NCBI GenBank assembly: GCA_003255025.1 | Contig: QANY01004715.1 | Location: 104,501-168,500, forward strand | Direction: 5' to 3' | Source of the DNA: Datisca glomerata | Taxonomy: Eukaryota > Streptophyta > Magnoliopsida > Cucurbitales > Datiscaceae | Length of the DNA stretch: 64,000 nt | In this document: piece after piece, positions 37,250 to 48,098 of the stretch | Layout of the letters: each line of letters begins with the position of its first letter | Position numbering within the stretch: the stretch's first letter is position 1 | Translations under genes and position numbers: made by a program | Notes under the pieces: model-generated | The model's database searches: none | The model's input: the letters and a program-made list of their open reading frames with translations, nothing else | Told to the model about the DNA's origin: nothing

Positions 37250-38814
37250 ATCATTGTGTCTTGAAGAGAGTCATTGTGACTATTGTTACTTTATTTTGTT
37301 GGAGCCACTGTTGTTGTTTCTTGATAATTGATATCTTGGATTTTAGTGTCTTCATTACTATTATTTTTGAATGTCCTTGTGACGTTTGCAGAGTCATTGT
37401 TGCCGTTGATAATTGATTGTGGGTATCATTATAGCCATTGTATTGGAGGACTATTATGATATATTTTGAACTCCTTGATATTTGCCTAGGATGAATTATT
37501 TTTTTCATACCACTAAGATTAATATTATTGAATGGGTCCTTCAATTGCTGAGGAGTAACCTTTGAATGATTGATCTTTTTAGTTTAATTTGGTGACTTGG
37601 CTCTGTAGATGATTCAGAATCAGATTCATTATCTTTTTTGTTTAATTTGGTGACTTGGGTCTATAGACGATTCAGAGTCAGATTCATTATTGTCTTCTAA
37701 AAGGAGAAGCATTTTTTGGATTAATTTTTTCTTCAATTTGGATTTTAGTTTCGTGGCATTTGATTTATCCTTTGAAGAGGGTTCTAATTTGGTTATGGAT
37801 TCAGATTTGAATGGATTTGTACTAGATGGTTTGATTTGTAGATTTGGGTGAATAAGCTCATTAATTTTTAATGGAGCTTGGATAAAGGATTTGCTAGTCT
37901 CATAATGGGATGAATACTTAAAAATTCATAATGGATGGATGCAATTATTTTCTGGGTATTCAACTTATCTCGCCATTAAACAAGTACTATTTGATGAGGA
38001 TTTCATTTTCAATCGAGTATTGCAGATTTCAAAATCCAAGGTATTTTTTATTTTATTGAAAAATAAAGTATTTGGGGAAACGAAACCTTAATTGGTGAAG
38101 GCTTGTAAACCTTTAAAATAAATTGAAACATTGTTCTAATTCAATTGGAAAAAGTCCTAAGGTAAGACCATGAATGGACTACCATTTTAAGAACCAATTT
38201 GAAAAATCAATTTTGGAATTGCTATCAAAATTTAAAAACCAAATGTGAGAAAATTCATTATTTTGATGCAAGAAAATATTGTGCCATGCATCAATATAAT
38301 CAAAATAATTGTATTTTATTTATTCAAAAGTACTTTGAAACTTAAATGATGGATTTTTCATTCCCCTATAGTTATGATCCTAAGAATAAAGAAAGATTGG
38401 TAAATAATTCTTTCCTCAGAATTTCTGATTGAGCTAATTTTTATGGATTCTATTTCTGTAGAAACTGAGATTTTTGTTAATATGTCCAGGAACATAATGG
38501 AATTTAGGGATGAAATGGGTTTTGGCAATTTGAGCAGTATTCTTCAAATGAGCAAATGGAGGCTCAATATGAAAGAGATTTTTGCTGGCCATTTTTTTGA
38601 AAATCAAATGATGATTTCTTGTATTTTGAAAGTGATTCGGCATCAAAGGATATTGGGAATGGGTCAAATCAGTTTACCATGGTTGATTGGTAATTGGATC
38701 TCATGGACCCAAGTATTGTTGGTTGAGCTTGGTTTGGAGTATAATACTCCATATAGATTTGAGCCTTAAAGGCCAATTGTTGAGTCGAAAACTCTTATAT
38801 TATACTTATCCTTT
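37250..38814 (-). pseudogene. Distal coding module of copy D, second part
   Basis: Minus-strand pieces: 38,667-38,434 with the motif HFIPKFHYVPGH, then a Trp/Phe-rich stretch with stops, a WRDKLNTQKIIASI block near 37,980-37,940 (equivalent to the KWWDKLD block of copy A), a Lys/Ser-rich tail, and 37,544-37,251 with KKIIHPRQISRSSKY. Copy E carries the same order at 54,100-52,654. Role unknown. Confidence 0.6.
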
Positions 38815-39733
38815 CATTTAAGAAAGGCTCGAGAGACCTACTTGCGATGATGTCACGAAAAATGGCTGATAAGAGTATAGTAGAGCATCTTGAAGTCCCT
38901 CTCCTTCTACTGCTGTGAGTGCTTACTATCTTCCGAATGTGAGACCCACCTACAGAAATTGATCCATCAACGGCTTTTTTCTACAGTGGCAGGAACTCCG
39001 TCTCCAAGCGGAATGATCGGCCGGACAGAGGCTAGGGTTGCTTTCTTCCCACCGCGTCCTTCCTTGTGTGTCGAGCGCTTAAGCGGAGCTTGTGGTCACT
39101 CGTCGCCTAGCAGACGGGACTATCAACCCCTTTCTATTAAGACCTCGGCACCTTCCTTACTCCCCTACGAGAAATTTACCCCTATTTTGAAGAGGAAAAA
39201 GGCCCTTTTCCCTAAATATCTTGGGAAGCGAAGAGGACAGGTTTGAAACTCGTTCGGTAAGATTCTCCCGAAGGTAGGCATTTACCCAAAGCTGGGGTGG
39301 GGCTCGGCCTCCGAACCGTACGTGAGACGAGTTTCTGCCTCATACAGCTCGGGCCGAAGACCGGGGGCAATCCAATCTTCCGTGTGTAAGGCGGAAGCCC
39401 CCAAAAATGGGTTGTGAAGTTGGACCAGGTACGAAGAATGAATCTATATCTGTGTACGGAAGTTGCTGGCCGGCGGCCGCTCAACTGTTCGAGCGCAATA
39501 CAGTGGTGGTTGGTTCCGATTCGACAAGGGTAGGGGAAGTGAACAGTACCCGACGACATTCAGGGATGGATGTAGACCCATCGGGCAGGGATAATCATTA
39601 TGGTCCTGGGAGAGGTGGCGACCATTCTCAAGAACCAAAAAGTCTCGGTCCACAGTGGAAGGCTCCGCACCTGAGCCTCGTTAGACTCAGCGGAAGTGTA
39701 AGGTGTAAGTAAAGATAATAGAAGAAGAGTTGA
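38815..39733. other. Second mitochondrial fragment, inserted in pararetrovirus D
   Basis: A GC-rich 0.92-kb block that splits the pararetroviral sequence: the viral flanks at 38,814 and 39,734 join up when compared with the uninterrupted copies at 5,640-5,600 and 54,140-54,210. On the minus strand near 39,350-39,300 it has the conserved group II intron words GAGCTGTATGAGGCAGAAAC and CTCACGTACGGTTCGGAGG. It therefore looks like part of a plant mitochondrial group II intron; which intron I cannot say. Open frames of about 100 codons here (38,890-39,246; 39,407-39,712) are most likely incidental. Confidence 0.65.
39300..39352 (-). ncRNA. Group II intron conserved segment
   Basis: Minus-strand GAGCTGTATGAGGCAGAAAC followed by CTCACGTACGGTTCGGAGG. 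These paired words are characteristic of organellar group II introns and can form a hairpin. No flanking exons or maturase could be recognised, so only a fragment is claimed. Confidence 0.6.
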
Positions 39734-40640
39734 ACAATTAATCATTTTCATATGTTTTCTGAAAGTGATGTTGATTCTTCTGGTTAAGGATTCTACAGCA
39801 TGCCTATGTCTTTTTTGAAATCCGTAAGGCATGTCGAAGAAAGTTCATTCCAGTATTAGAAATTCTTTTATTCTTATGTTTGGAAATTCAATTTTAAAAA
39901 TTACTTATCTCAAGAGGTTTACACTTAAAATTTCTCTGTTATCATTAGACTTGTGTAAACCTATTTTTTCACATTTCTCATACTATTGAATCAATGCTGC
40001 ATTGAAATCATGCCCCAGTACAATTTCTCCCAAAATTTTAACCAATTCATTAATCTAGTCATTCCTTGGATATTCAAATCCATTATGACCATAATTAGTG
40101 GATGATAATTTTGAGCAAAAAGCGGTTGCCCTGCCATTGAGGTTTTTTATTTTAAAAGAATTTTGAGTATTCTGGGTTCTACCTTTCCATATTCTAGTAG
40201 GTCAGATTCCTCAAATTGCTCCATTGTAGAATTTTGGTATGATTTCCTGCAAAAGATTAGAAGTAAAGGGGTCAAGATTCTAATTATTGATAAATTAATT
40301 ATTTAAATTATAAGTACTGCGAATAGGCTACTACCTGGCAAGAATTTATTTTGAAGTAATATTTTTTCATCCAAAACACATTTTGCAGATTTGCCGTTGA
40401 TTTTTAAAAGACATCTTTGAGTCAAAGCAAATTGTATGATTTGATTAATAATGGAATGATAGATTTCAAATTCAAGAAATCTAGTGTTAGATTGAAACAA
40501 ACTGATTTTTTCTTGCAGGGATAATTAAACTATTTTATTTTATTATCTTGACAATCAACTTAAAATATTTCTAGCAATGTTTAACATATTTAGAGAAAAC
40601 AGTAATATTACTAATGCAAATAATTGAGAGATTCAACCAG
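39734..40640 (-). pseudogene. Distal coding module of copy D, first part
   Basis: Corresponds to 6,457-5,660 of copy A. The best open piece is 40,500-40,303 (65 codons, NQIIQFALTQRCLLKIN). Further downstream come traces of a Leu/Asn-rich stretch and, near 39,800-39,760, RHAVESLTRRI. Heavily interrupted. A 30K-type movement protein is one possibility, but I do not see a diagnostic motif. Confidence 0.5.
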
Positions 40641-40665
40641 TATTGTTTAACAAGAATGCAGACAA

Positions 40666-41004
40666 TTAAGAAGTTAATGAATTGGTTGAATTAAGATTAA
40701 ATGGCATTATTTTATAACTACCAAATGGAATTTTGTATTTAATAATATTATTTGTCTGATTTTGCCAAAATCTAGACCATATGTCAATCTTAGAGAATAC
40801 ATCAGTATTTCTAAGTCTTTCAATTAAGTATCTTTTGTTTGGTATTGGATATTTTATCCATCCCCAAATATTTTTAAGAAACTTGTAATTAATCACTAGA
40901 CGATGAACTCCTCGTTTTAAGATTTTAATTTGATCTTGAAGAGCAGAAATTTGAAGTTGTTCTTTAATTCTTCTGAATTTCATTTCTCCTTGCAGAAAAC
41001 ACAA
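40666..41004 (-). pseudogene. Pararetroviral reverse transcriptase, N-terminal fragment (copy D)
   Basis: 112 codons containing HRLVINYKFLKN, then YPIPNKRYLIERL, DVFSKIDIWSRFWQ and a degenerate MPFNLNS box. This is the finger-palm start of a caulimovirid-type reverse transcriptase. Similarity ends just before the place where the catalytic YxDD box should be, and sequence then jumps to the distal module at about 40,640, so catalytic core and RNase H are deleted. Inactive. Confidence 0.8.
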
Positions 41005-41136
41005 ATGTTTTTCTTTACAAGAAATTAAGTTTATGGATTTGAAAACAAAATTTTATTTTAGAGTTTTCAAATTCTCATTGTGAGAAAAAAAAATTACAAT
41101 TTTAAAGGTTCATCCAAGAGATAAGTAATTATCTCA

Positions 41137-41397
41137 TCATACTCTGTGGTAAAAGGATACAAGAGAAATGAATGGTAAACCTAAAATAATTTTGTCAGTC
41201 ATACATTTTACTAAGATAAATGATTTTTTGAAACATACATTGTCTTGGAAAATGTGGACTTTGAGAATTTCATAATTAATATGCATACGAGTACCATTAG
41301 CAGATGATATAGATTCTCTTATCTTCTTGAAGTACTTAATATAAACTAGTCTTTCATGCATACAATTTAAATCTACTCCTGAATCAATAAGAACCAT
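41137..41397 (-). pseudogene. Pararetroviral aspartic protease (copy D)
   Basis: 86 codons starting MVLIDSGVDLNC, with the DSG active-site triplet of retroviral-type aspartic proteases, and ending IILGLPFIS, the usual second hallmark (ILG followed by a hydrophobic loop). It would have processed the polyprotein. It sits between the zinc-knuckle region and the reverse transcriptase as expected. The frame itself is intact, but upstream and downstream breaks isolate it. Confidence 0.8.
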
Positions 41398-41673
41398 TAT
41401 TGTGAAACCAAAATCTTGAATAATTATTTTGACTATTATGTCTCATTTCTTGATTTTGATGTGACTAAGTATTTAGATAAAGCTATCATCGTCTTGATTG
41501 TTGATAATAGGTTTTTCAACCTTATTATCAGAAATTAGGAATCTACTAGGTTCTCCTAGTTCATTAGATTTATGATTCTTAAATAAACTCTCTATTTTCA
41601 AAAGGTTTAATTCTTCTTTTATTTATGTGTTTGAATGTTTTAATTCTTTTATTTTAATTTTAATGTTTTTAAT

Positions 41674-44600
41674 TTAATTCTGAAGTTCATGTAAGGTAAC
41701 TTCCTTTTCTTTTCCCTTAACCATATTGATTTTTTCTAAGGTTTGTGAAAGGTTTGCAGTATTTTTATTATTAGACTTAAAATTTTCTTTCTTCTGCATT
41801 ACTTTCTTAAGTCTTTCTAGATATTCCTGTTTTAATTCTAGATTTTTAATTTTGCTAATTAAGTCTAACAAGAAGTTTTCTTGTTCTTCATTTTTGTTTA
41901 AGACATTAAATTTTTGACAACAACTATCCTTACACGTCATAGTGATGTTAGGAGAATCACTGTCAGAACATGAAAAGTTATATTCACTGTCAGAATACCC
42001 TGAAGGGTATTCAAATTCTCCTTAATCGTCACTATCACTCTCATAGTATTCTATTGACTCTATGATTCTAAACAATTCTTGTTTATATTCATCAGAGATT
42101 TTTAATTGATTAATTTTATTTTTAACTTGACAAGTATTTACCAAATGACCATTCTAGCCATATTTAAACACTTAAATTTATTAATAAAAATTTTATTGAA
42201 TTTTCTTCTAGAATAACTTTTATTATTAGAGAAGCGTTTGTCAAAATTTTTATTTTTTGAAAAGTATTGGTCAAAATGTTTATGCTTATTTTTATGGTAT
42301 TGACTCCTATAAGGTTTGTGGGTCCTTCTAGGGCTTAAATGTGAATTTTTTCTATTTTTGTAGGAAGGAGCAATAATGGATAATCCATAATGCTAGCAAA
42401 AATGACCTAATTTATATTTTACATTTATATTTTATTTTTTAATTCATTTATTGATTTTTATGTTAATAAACATTTTTAGAATTTCCTTATGTATTATTGT
42501 ACCATAGGTGAGACTATTATAGTCTATATTATCTAGGTTATTAGTAAGGACTATTCTAATTTTGTGTGTGAACAAATTGGGTAATCTATTAGTGAATTTT
42601 TCTTTCAAAATGAGTTTATTACTATCATCTCTTCTCATTACTCTGGACATATTTGTGTACCAGTAGAAATGACTTAGGGTTTGAGACCTAAGTTTGTTAT
42701 TATGGTCACGTGAAGTAATATTTCTTGGCGTCCTAATTAAGTGTTTAATTATTGTGTAGAGAAGTATATTAATAGTATCAAGTATTATTTCCTGATCTTC
42801 TCCAATTATAGGGGTTCCTTCCGCATCAATCTTCACTGCTGAAAGAATGGTAATTTTAGATTCTTTTGTGAGAAATTTTTCCCACCAGGAATGAAGTATT
42901 TATGTGAATCTTGTGACTAAAAGATTGATTACCACATTGTGAGGCAAACTATGTATGGTAATGTCGTTGTTAGCTCTCATTGCCATGTGTTGTAATTTGT
43001 TGAGAACTTCTTGCTCAGAAAATCCATTCCAGTCGTATAATTTCTCTGTAGACACAAAAAATTAATTAACTAAAAAACTTTCAGAAATTTGAATATCAGA
43101 AGGAATAGGCTTTTTAGGTCATTTTCTTTTTAATTTATTAATTTCTAAATTTCTAAGTGATTCTTCAATATTATTAATGTTTGAAGATTCACTTATCATG
43201 GATGATTCATAGGTGGATTCAAACCTATGACTTTCTGAATCTGAACTATTGTGTTCATTAATTATCTTCAATTCTTGAGGTATATTATCGATAATCTTTT
43301 CAGATTTAATTTTAGATTATTCTAATTTTTTAAATGATTCTTCAATATTATCAATGTTTGAAGATTCACTTATTGTAGATGACTCATAGGTAGACTCTGA
43401 CCTATGGCTTTCTAAATCTGAACTATTGTCTTGATTGATTACTTTTAATAACTGAAGTATTTCATCAATCTGTTTAGTAAAGGGAACAATATTTAAAGTG
43501 GTTTTGTCTGAAAGATTTATTAAAGATTTTTTTCAGAGTTTCACTAGGTTCAAGTTTATGAAGATCATCAACCTTATTCTCAATTTTGTCTAATTGTTTA
43601 CCTATTATAATTAGACTTTGATTTGTGTAACTGAGTTGTTCAACTACTATTTATTAGGTTCTTCTTCATTTGAAATCTTGAAAGGAGAAGCAATGATTCA
43701 AAAAAATTTGTAATTAATTAAGATTTTTCAGGTTTAATTTCAAATTCTTAATGATTGTCTTGGTTAACAATCCTAGCAGAATATGATGATTCATTAGTTT
43801 CTAATTTCTTTATTGTTTCTTCAATTTTATTAATATTTGAAGGTTCATTGATTATGGAAAATGCATAGGCAGATTCTAACTTGTAGTTATCTAATTCATA
43901 GATACTGTCTTAGCCGATAACCTTAACAGATGATTTAATTTCTAAATCTTTGGATGGTTCCTCAATATTATTTGACAATTCATGGGATTTTAACCTACAA
44001 TTTTCTTTAATATTATTGTTGGAAGTTTCATGAATTGTGGATGGCTCATAGGTGGATTCTACCCTATGGCTATCTGATTCTGAGATATTGTCTCTTAAAT
44101 TTTTAAGTTTTTAAGTATTTTTCATCAAAAGTTTTTTCTCATAATGAATTTGGAAAGGTTCAATGAATTTTTTTTTAGGTTGAGAATTTTTATGATTAAT
44201 TAGATTTTTCAGATGGTGGATCACTAGCAGTTACTACACTAGAGTCTTCCATGACCCATTTATATTTTGAAATTACTTTGATATTTTTCTCATATATATC
44301 CTATATATAATCAAGGAAAAATATATCAACTCTAAATTCTTGCATGAATGCATTACATTCAGCAAGTATGATTCTTCTTTGGTCCATATTATATTTTTTC
44401 TTTGAACCTATTATGTCTATCAAGATTGACTGGGTCATCATTATGTTGGGTTATACTTTCCTAATCTAGTTTATATTCTTGGTTCAGGGTATCTGGATTC
44501 AAATTTTTAGAATGTTTTAATTCTTGTTCTAATTTTGAATCCTAAAATCTTGATTTTTAATAGATGATTCATGAAAGGAACTCCTAGAAGTACTAGACTG

Positions 44601-45023
44601 GCTATACTTCCTAGTTTGAGAATTAAAATATTGGTAATTAATTTTATTAGATTGTTTATTATTAAAATTTATCTGACTTCCTGGGGAACTTATTCTTTTA
44701 GGTTCTAGACTTTTAATTTTTAAATTTTTTAATTCTTGATCTATTCGAATCCTAATATGATCAGTATTAATGGATAGTCTAGAAGAGGATTTAAAGTTAA
44801 TATTTTTAATGGGGATTTTGGGTATATTTCATACTCTATGATCATCTTGATCATCTGCAAAGTATTCAAAATGATTTTCTTGATCATCTAGAAGGTATTC
44901 AAAATATTTATGATCTACTTGATCATCTACTAATTCAAAATATTTTTCATCTATTATGTCGGATATTGAAGACATTATAGACCCAATACTACTAGAAGAA
45001 CTACTTCTAGATAACCTACTCAT
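41674..45023 (-). pseudogene. Polyprotein N-terminal, coat-protein and zinc-knuckle region (copy D)
   Basis: ATG at 45,023 (Ser-rich start, open to 44,829), then Glu/Ser repeats about 44,090-43,120 with stops, the coat-protein-type region 42,836-42,444 (130 codons, beginning KIDAEGTPIIGEDQE), a zinc knuckle near 42,170-42,110 broken by a one-base frameshift, and a Cys-rich/Lys-rich segment 41,940-41,674 (CKDSCCQKFN). The coat part is the longest open one among the copies. Inferred capsid role only; the frame is interrupted. Confidence 0.7.
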
Positions 45024-45419
45024 TGCTCAAAATAACTAAATTATTCTTAGGATTGAGAATTTCATACTGTATTTTGGTTATTAATCTTTTGTGACTTCTA
45101 CAACCTCCTACAAGGATCTGCTCTTCATCACTTTTCCCCTACAACCATTCTACCCTCAGGATTTACTTCTCCAAGAGATTTTATTGTGGTGCCTGAAGTT
45201 AACCAAATAAAACCTCATACGTCAGCCTCTGTCAAAGCAGATTCACAGATTAGATAAAAATAATCAATTATAAAAATAATCAACCACTTGGACAGAGAGT
45301 GAGATTAGATAAAAGCAATTATTCATATAAGCAAATAAGCAATAGCCACCCATAATAGGCTGTGAACATATTAATTATGCAGATAATTTAAGTCAACGGT
45401 AATTATCTCCACCAGGTTT

Positions 45420-45434
45420 GGTTTTGATACTAAG
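45420..45434 (-). promoter_or_regulatory. Decayed primer-binding site, copy D
   Basis: Minus-strand TTAGTATCAAAACC occupies the position of the tRNA-Met primer site of copy A, with several substitutions, followed by the conserved GCATCTC word upstream. Marks the 5' side of copy D. Confidence 0.5.
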
Positions 45435-45475
45435 AGATGCGTGATCAAATATAATTATTATTTTTAATTATACTT

Positions 45476-46500
45476 GAAATATATATGTGTGTGTGCGCGT
45501 GTGTATTTACCACAAAATTATAATATGAATATCTCAATTTCTTCTGTCTATTTTGAATAAATTTTTTTTGAAGATACTGCATTTGAGTCATTGTAACTCG
45601 AATGATAATGTATACTAGTTAAATATTTGTGTTATGCACAAGTCATTGAAAATAAATATCAACAATATAACTGAAAAAATCTTAAAAATTAAAATAGATT
45701 TCTATTATGAAAAATATCTTCCAATTATATAATTTATATAGTAAATTAAGTTTTTATTTTATTTTCACAAATTTTCATACGTTAAATTCAATAGAAGATA
45801 CTGTTATTATGAAACTGAAATAATAACAGAAAAAATCTTCTAGCCTATGCAAAACTTAATAGCTCATACATTATGAAAATACTATACATACAAATGTTTA
45901 TAGACTAAGTTAGAGACACTCATTTTAGTGTTTGACATAATGACAACTTCCACCCATCAAGGAAATAAAGATTATCTCAACTACTTAATCTATATCTTTT
46001 AATGGGTTGTTTAAATTTATCATACTACTAGATTATAGTTATCCTTATTCTCATCATTTTAATTTAAAAAAAAATATTTAGACAAATAAATATTATAATA
46101 GTTTTAAAAATTAGGATAAGTAATGTATGAGTCACTTTAAGTCTCTTAATGGAGACGTAAACTAACATAGAAACATGTAAAAAAATATTAGTATAATATT
46201 AATAACTACAAATGTATCTAATTGCTTAAAAAAACAAATGTATCTAATAAAAAAAGAAAAGAAGATAATACCTTGATACTTGATTACTTTTTGGCTAAGA
46301 TGTTTCATTCAGGTTGTATAAGAACATAAAACTTAAACAAGGTTAATCCACTAAACTCAATAGGATAAACGCCCTCTAGTTTTGGCCTCCAATGCCCTCT
46401 AGTCTTTCTTGGTTTTCTTCAAGAAATTACTAGTTCGTCTTTGCTATTCATTTTTTCCTTGCCTTGACCTTCACTTCTCGTTCTCTAGTTTGTATCTGTT
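45476..46500. other. AT-rich intergenic DNA
   Basis: No gene supported. It begins with a short (TG/CG) microsatellite near 45,484-45,506 and is otherwise AT-rich with stops in all frames. Confidence 0.5.
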
Positions 46501-46602
46501 GTTTCTTCTCTGACTTTCCCTTTCTGTCTATTCTATCATTTCATTCAATTTGTTTCTTCTCTGACTTTCCCTTTCTGTCTATTCTATCATTTCATTCAAT
46601 TT
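46501..46602 (+). repeat. Perfect 51-bp tandem duplication
   Basis: 46,501-46,551 and 46,552-46,602 are identical pyrimidine-rich units beginning GTTTCTTCTCTGAC. Absence of any difference implies a recent slippage or unequal exchange. Confidence 0.9.
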
Positions 46603-47348
46603 CTTCTCATTGTTGTGCCTATTGAGTTCTTTTGTTTTCTCATTGATAGAATATAATTCTATCTTGGTGTTTTAGTTTTATCCTCTTCTATTCGTAACTT
46701 TTTTGGGTTGTAAATTGTTTCTATTGTTCCTTTTTGGAATCTGTTTAACTGATTATTCAAATATCATATTATATTTTTTATATCTCTAGTTCTCCTTCTT
46801 GTTGATTCCTTGGTCTTTTTCCTTTCATTGATTAAATCTTTCGTTTTCAAGATTTCCATCTTTTTAATACCAATGTTATGAATAAGAATTTGGAGTTCGG
46901 AGATCAACATGGATATAAAATTTTTGGAAAAGATTTCTTTTTTTTATCAAAAGTTAAATATATTCAATTAAAAGATTTACATTTTTACAAAAGACACTAT
47001 CCAGATAAATAACATGCATTATAGTGTAAGCTCAGAGCTAGATGGGCAAAAATTACACACTATACTGCTACACAAAGAGCACATGTGACAAATTAACAAG
47101 AACGTATCACAACAAAGAAACCACACCAAGGTGATGCACAGAACAAACTAAACCAAACCAGAATATAGCACAGACAACCCAACTATTAGCCTACACTATC
47201 TAACCTAGCTAATCACCTCAAGAATAAACCAAGGTGCACTATAAAAAACTATAGCGACAAGCCTAATCGCATATATCGAATAACCAAAATCAACAACACC
47301 ACGATGACCAATAACTCAAAAGCGGCCAAACGAGTGACCTCACAAGGT
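46603..47348. other. Intergenic DNA left of the hairpin
   Basis: About 750 bp, pyrimidine-rich on the left and then A-rich. No gene or known element recognised. Confidence 0.4.
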
Positions 47349-47654
47349 AGCCTCGATAATGAAACTTAGGAGATGTAAACTCATCTATCACGAGACAGGC
47401 AACCGATACAATGAGCAGCACGGACCTGATCAAACCTCTCTCAACAATCGGGCACGACCAAACGAGTAACCTCCACTCATCCTCGAAAATGGTAGAATCT
47501 GGGAGTTATAACTTTGTCGAGGATGAGTGGAGGTCACTAGTTTGGTCGTGCCCGATTGTTGAGAGAGGTTTAATCAGATTCGCGCTGCTCATTGTATCGG
47601 TTGCCTGTCCCATGACAGACGAGGTTGCATCTCTCGGGTTTCATTATCGAGGCT
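47349..47654. repeat. Long inverted repeat (137-bp arms, 32-bp loop)
   Basis: Left arm 47,349-47,485 and right arm 47,518-47,654 are of equal length and reverse complements at roughly 90% by eye, with no obvious gap. The transcript of either strand would fold into a long hairpin. An 89-codon open frame (47,411-47,680) crosses it but is a by-product. Could be a foldback element, or a source of small RNAs. Confidence 0.85.
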
Positions 47655-47719
47655 CATTGAATCGGTTGCCTGTCCCATGACAGACAAGGTTACATCTCCC
47701 GGGTTTCATTATCGAGGCT
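47590..47719 (+). repeat. 65-bp direct duplication at hairpin right arm
   Basis: 47,590-47,654 (the outer end of the hairpin right arm) is repeated at 47,655-47,719, about 93% identical. It extends the hairpin flank by one extra copy. Confidence 0.85.
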
Positions 47720-48098
47720 ACTTTGCGTGCCACGACAGTGGAAAAATCAGGAACTTAAGCAATCCAAGATAAAAAAAACAAAGGAGGAAATAAATGATGA
47801 ATAGAGAGACAACCATCCTCACTCCGGTGAGGGGTATATCCCAACTCTGGTTGGGTCCCGGTGGCCACCGCAAGCGAGGGAACTGGCGACCAGTCATGGC
47901 CTAATAGAGAAGTCACCGTCGTGAAGCCCTAGACACCCGTTTTTCCTCTGACGAAGCAAGGCGTATAGGTTAACGAAGATCTAGAAAATGTGACTGAATC
48001 TGAAGAACACGAGGCTTCCATTGTCGCTCACCAACGAGAGCCTCGACGGAGCAGGTCCTCGGCACCGTAAAACACAGCCCCTCTGACTGAACAGAGAC
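47720..48098. other. GC-richer DNA between hairpin and tandem array
   Basis: About 380 bp of unusually GC-rich sequence for this region. No open frame or domain that I can support. Its texture continues into the first part of each array unit, so it probably belongs to the same unclassified element. Confidence 0.4.

Larger units (their letters stand above)
36986..45475 (-). mobile_element. Endogenous pararetrovirus copy D, nearly full length, interrupted
   Basis: Minus strand, in order: decayed primer site (45,420-45,434), leader, ATG 45,023 and N-terminal region, coat-protein region (42,836-42,444), frameshifted zinc knuckle (about 42,170-42,110), protease (41,397-41,137), reverse transcriptase (41,004-40,666), distal module (40,640-39,734), a 0.9-kb mitochondrial insert (38,815-39,733), rest of the distal module (38,814-37,250), and promoter region with TATA box at 37,021-37,029, ending at the inverted join with copy B. 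Excluding the insert it is about 7.5 kb, close to caulimovirid genome size, but the polymerase is truncated and RNase H is not seen. Confidence 0.75.

Noticed and set aside
38890..39246. 118-codon open frame in the small mitochondrial block
   Set aside because: No domain, and the block carries group II intron signals on the other strand; open frames are expected by chance in GC-rich DNA.
39407..39712. 101-codon open frame in the small mitochondrial block
   Set aside because: Overlaps several other frames on both strands and has no recognisable protein family.
47411..47680. 89-codon frame across the hairpin
   Set aside because: Produced by the inverted repeat; no domain.
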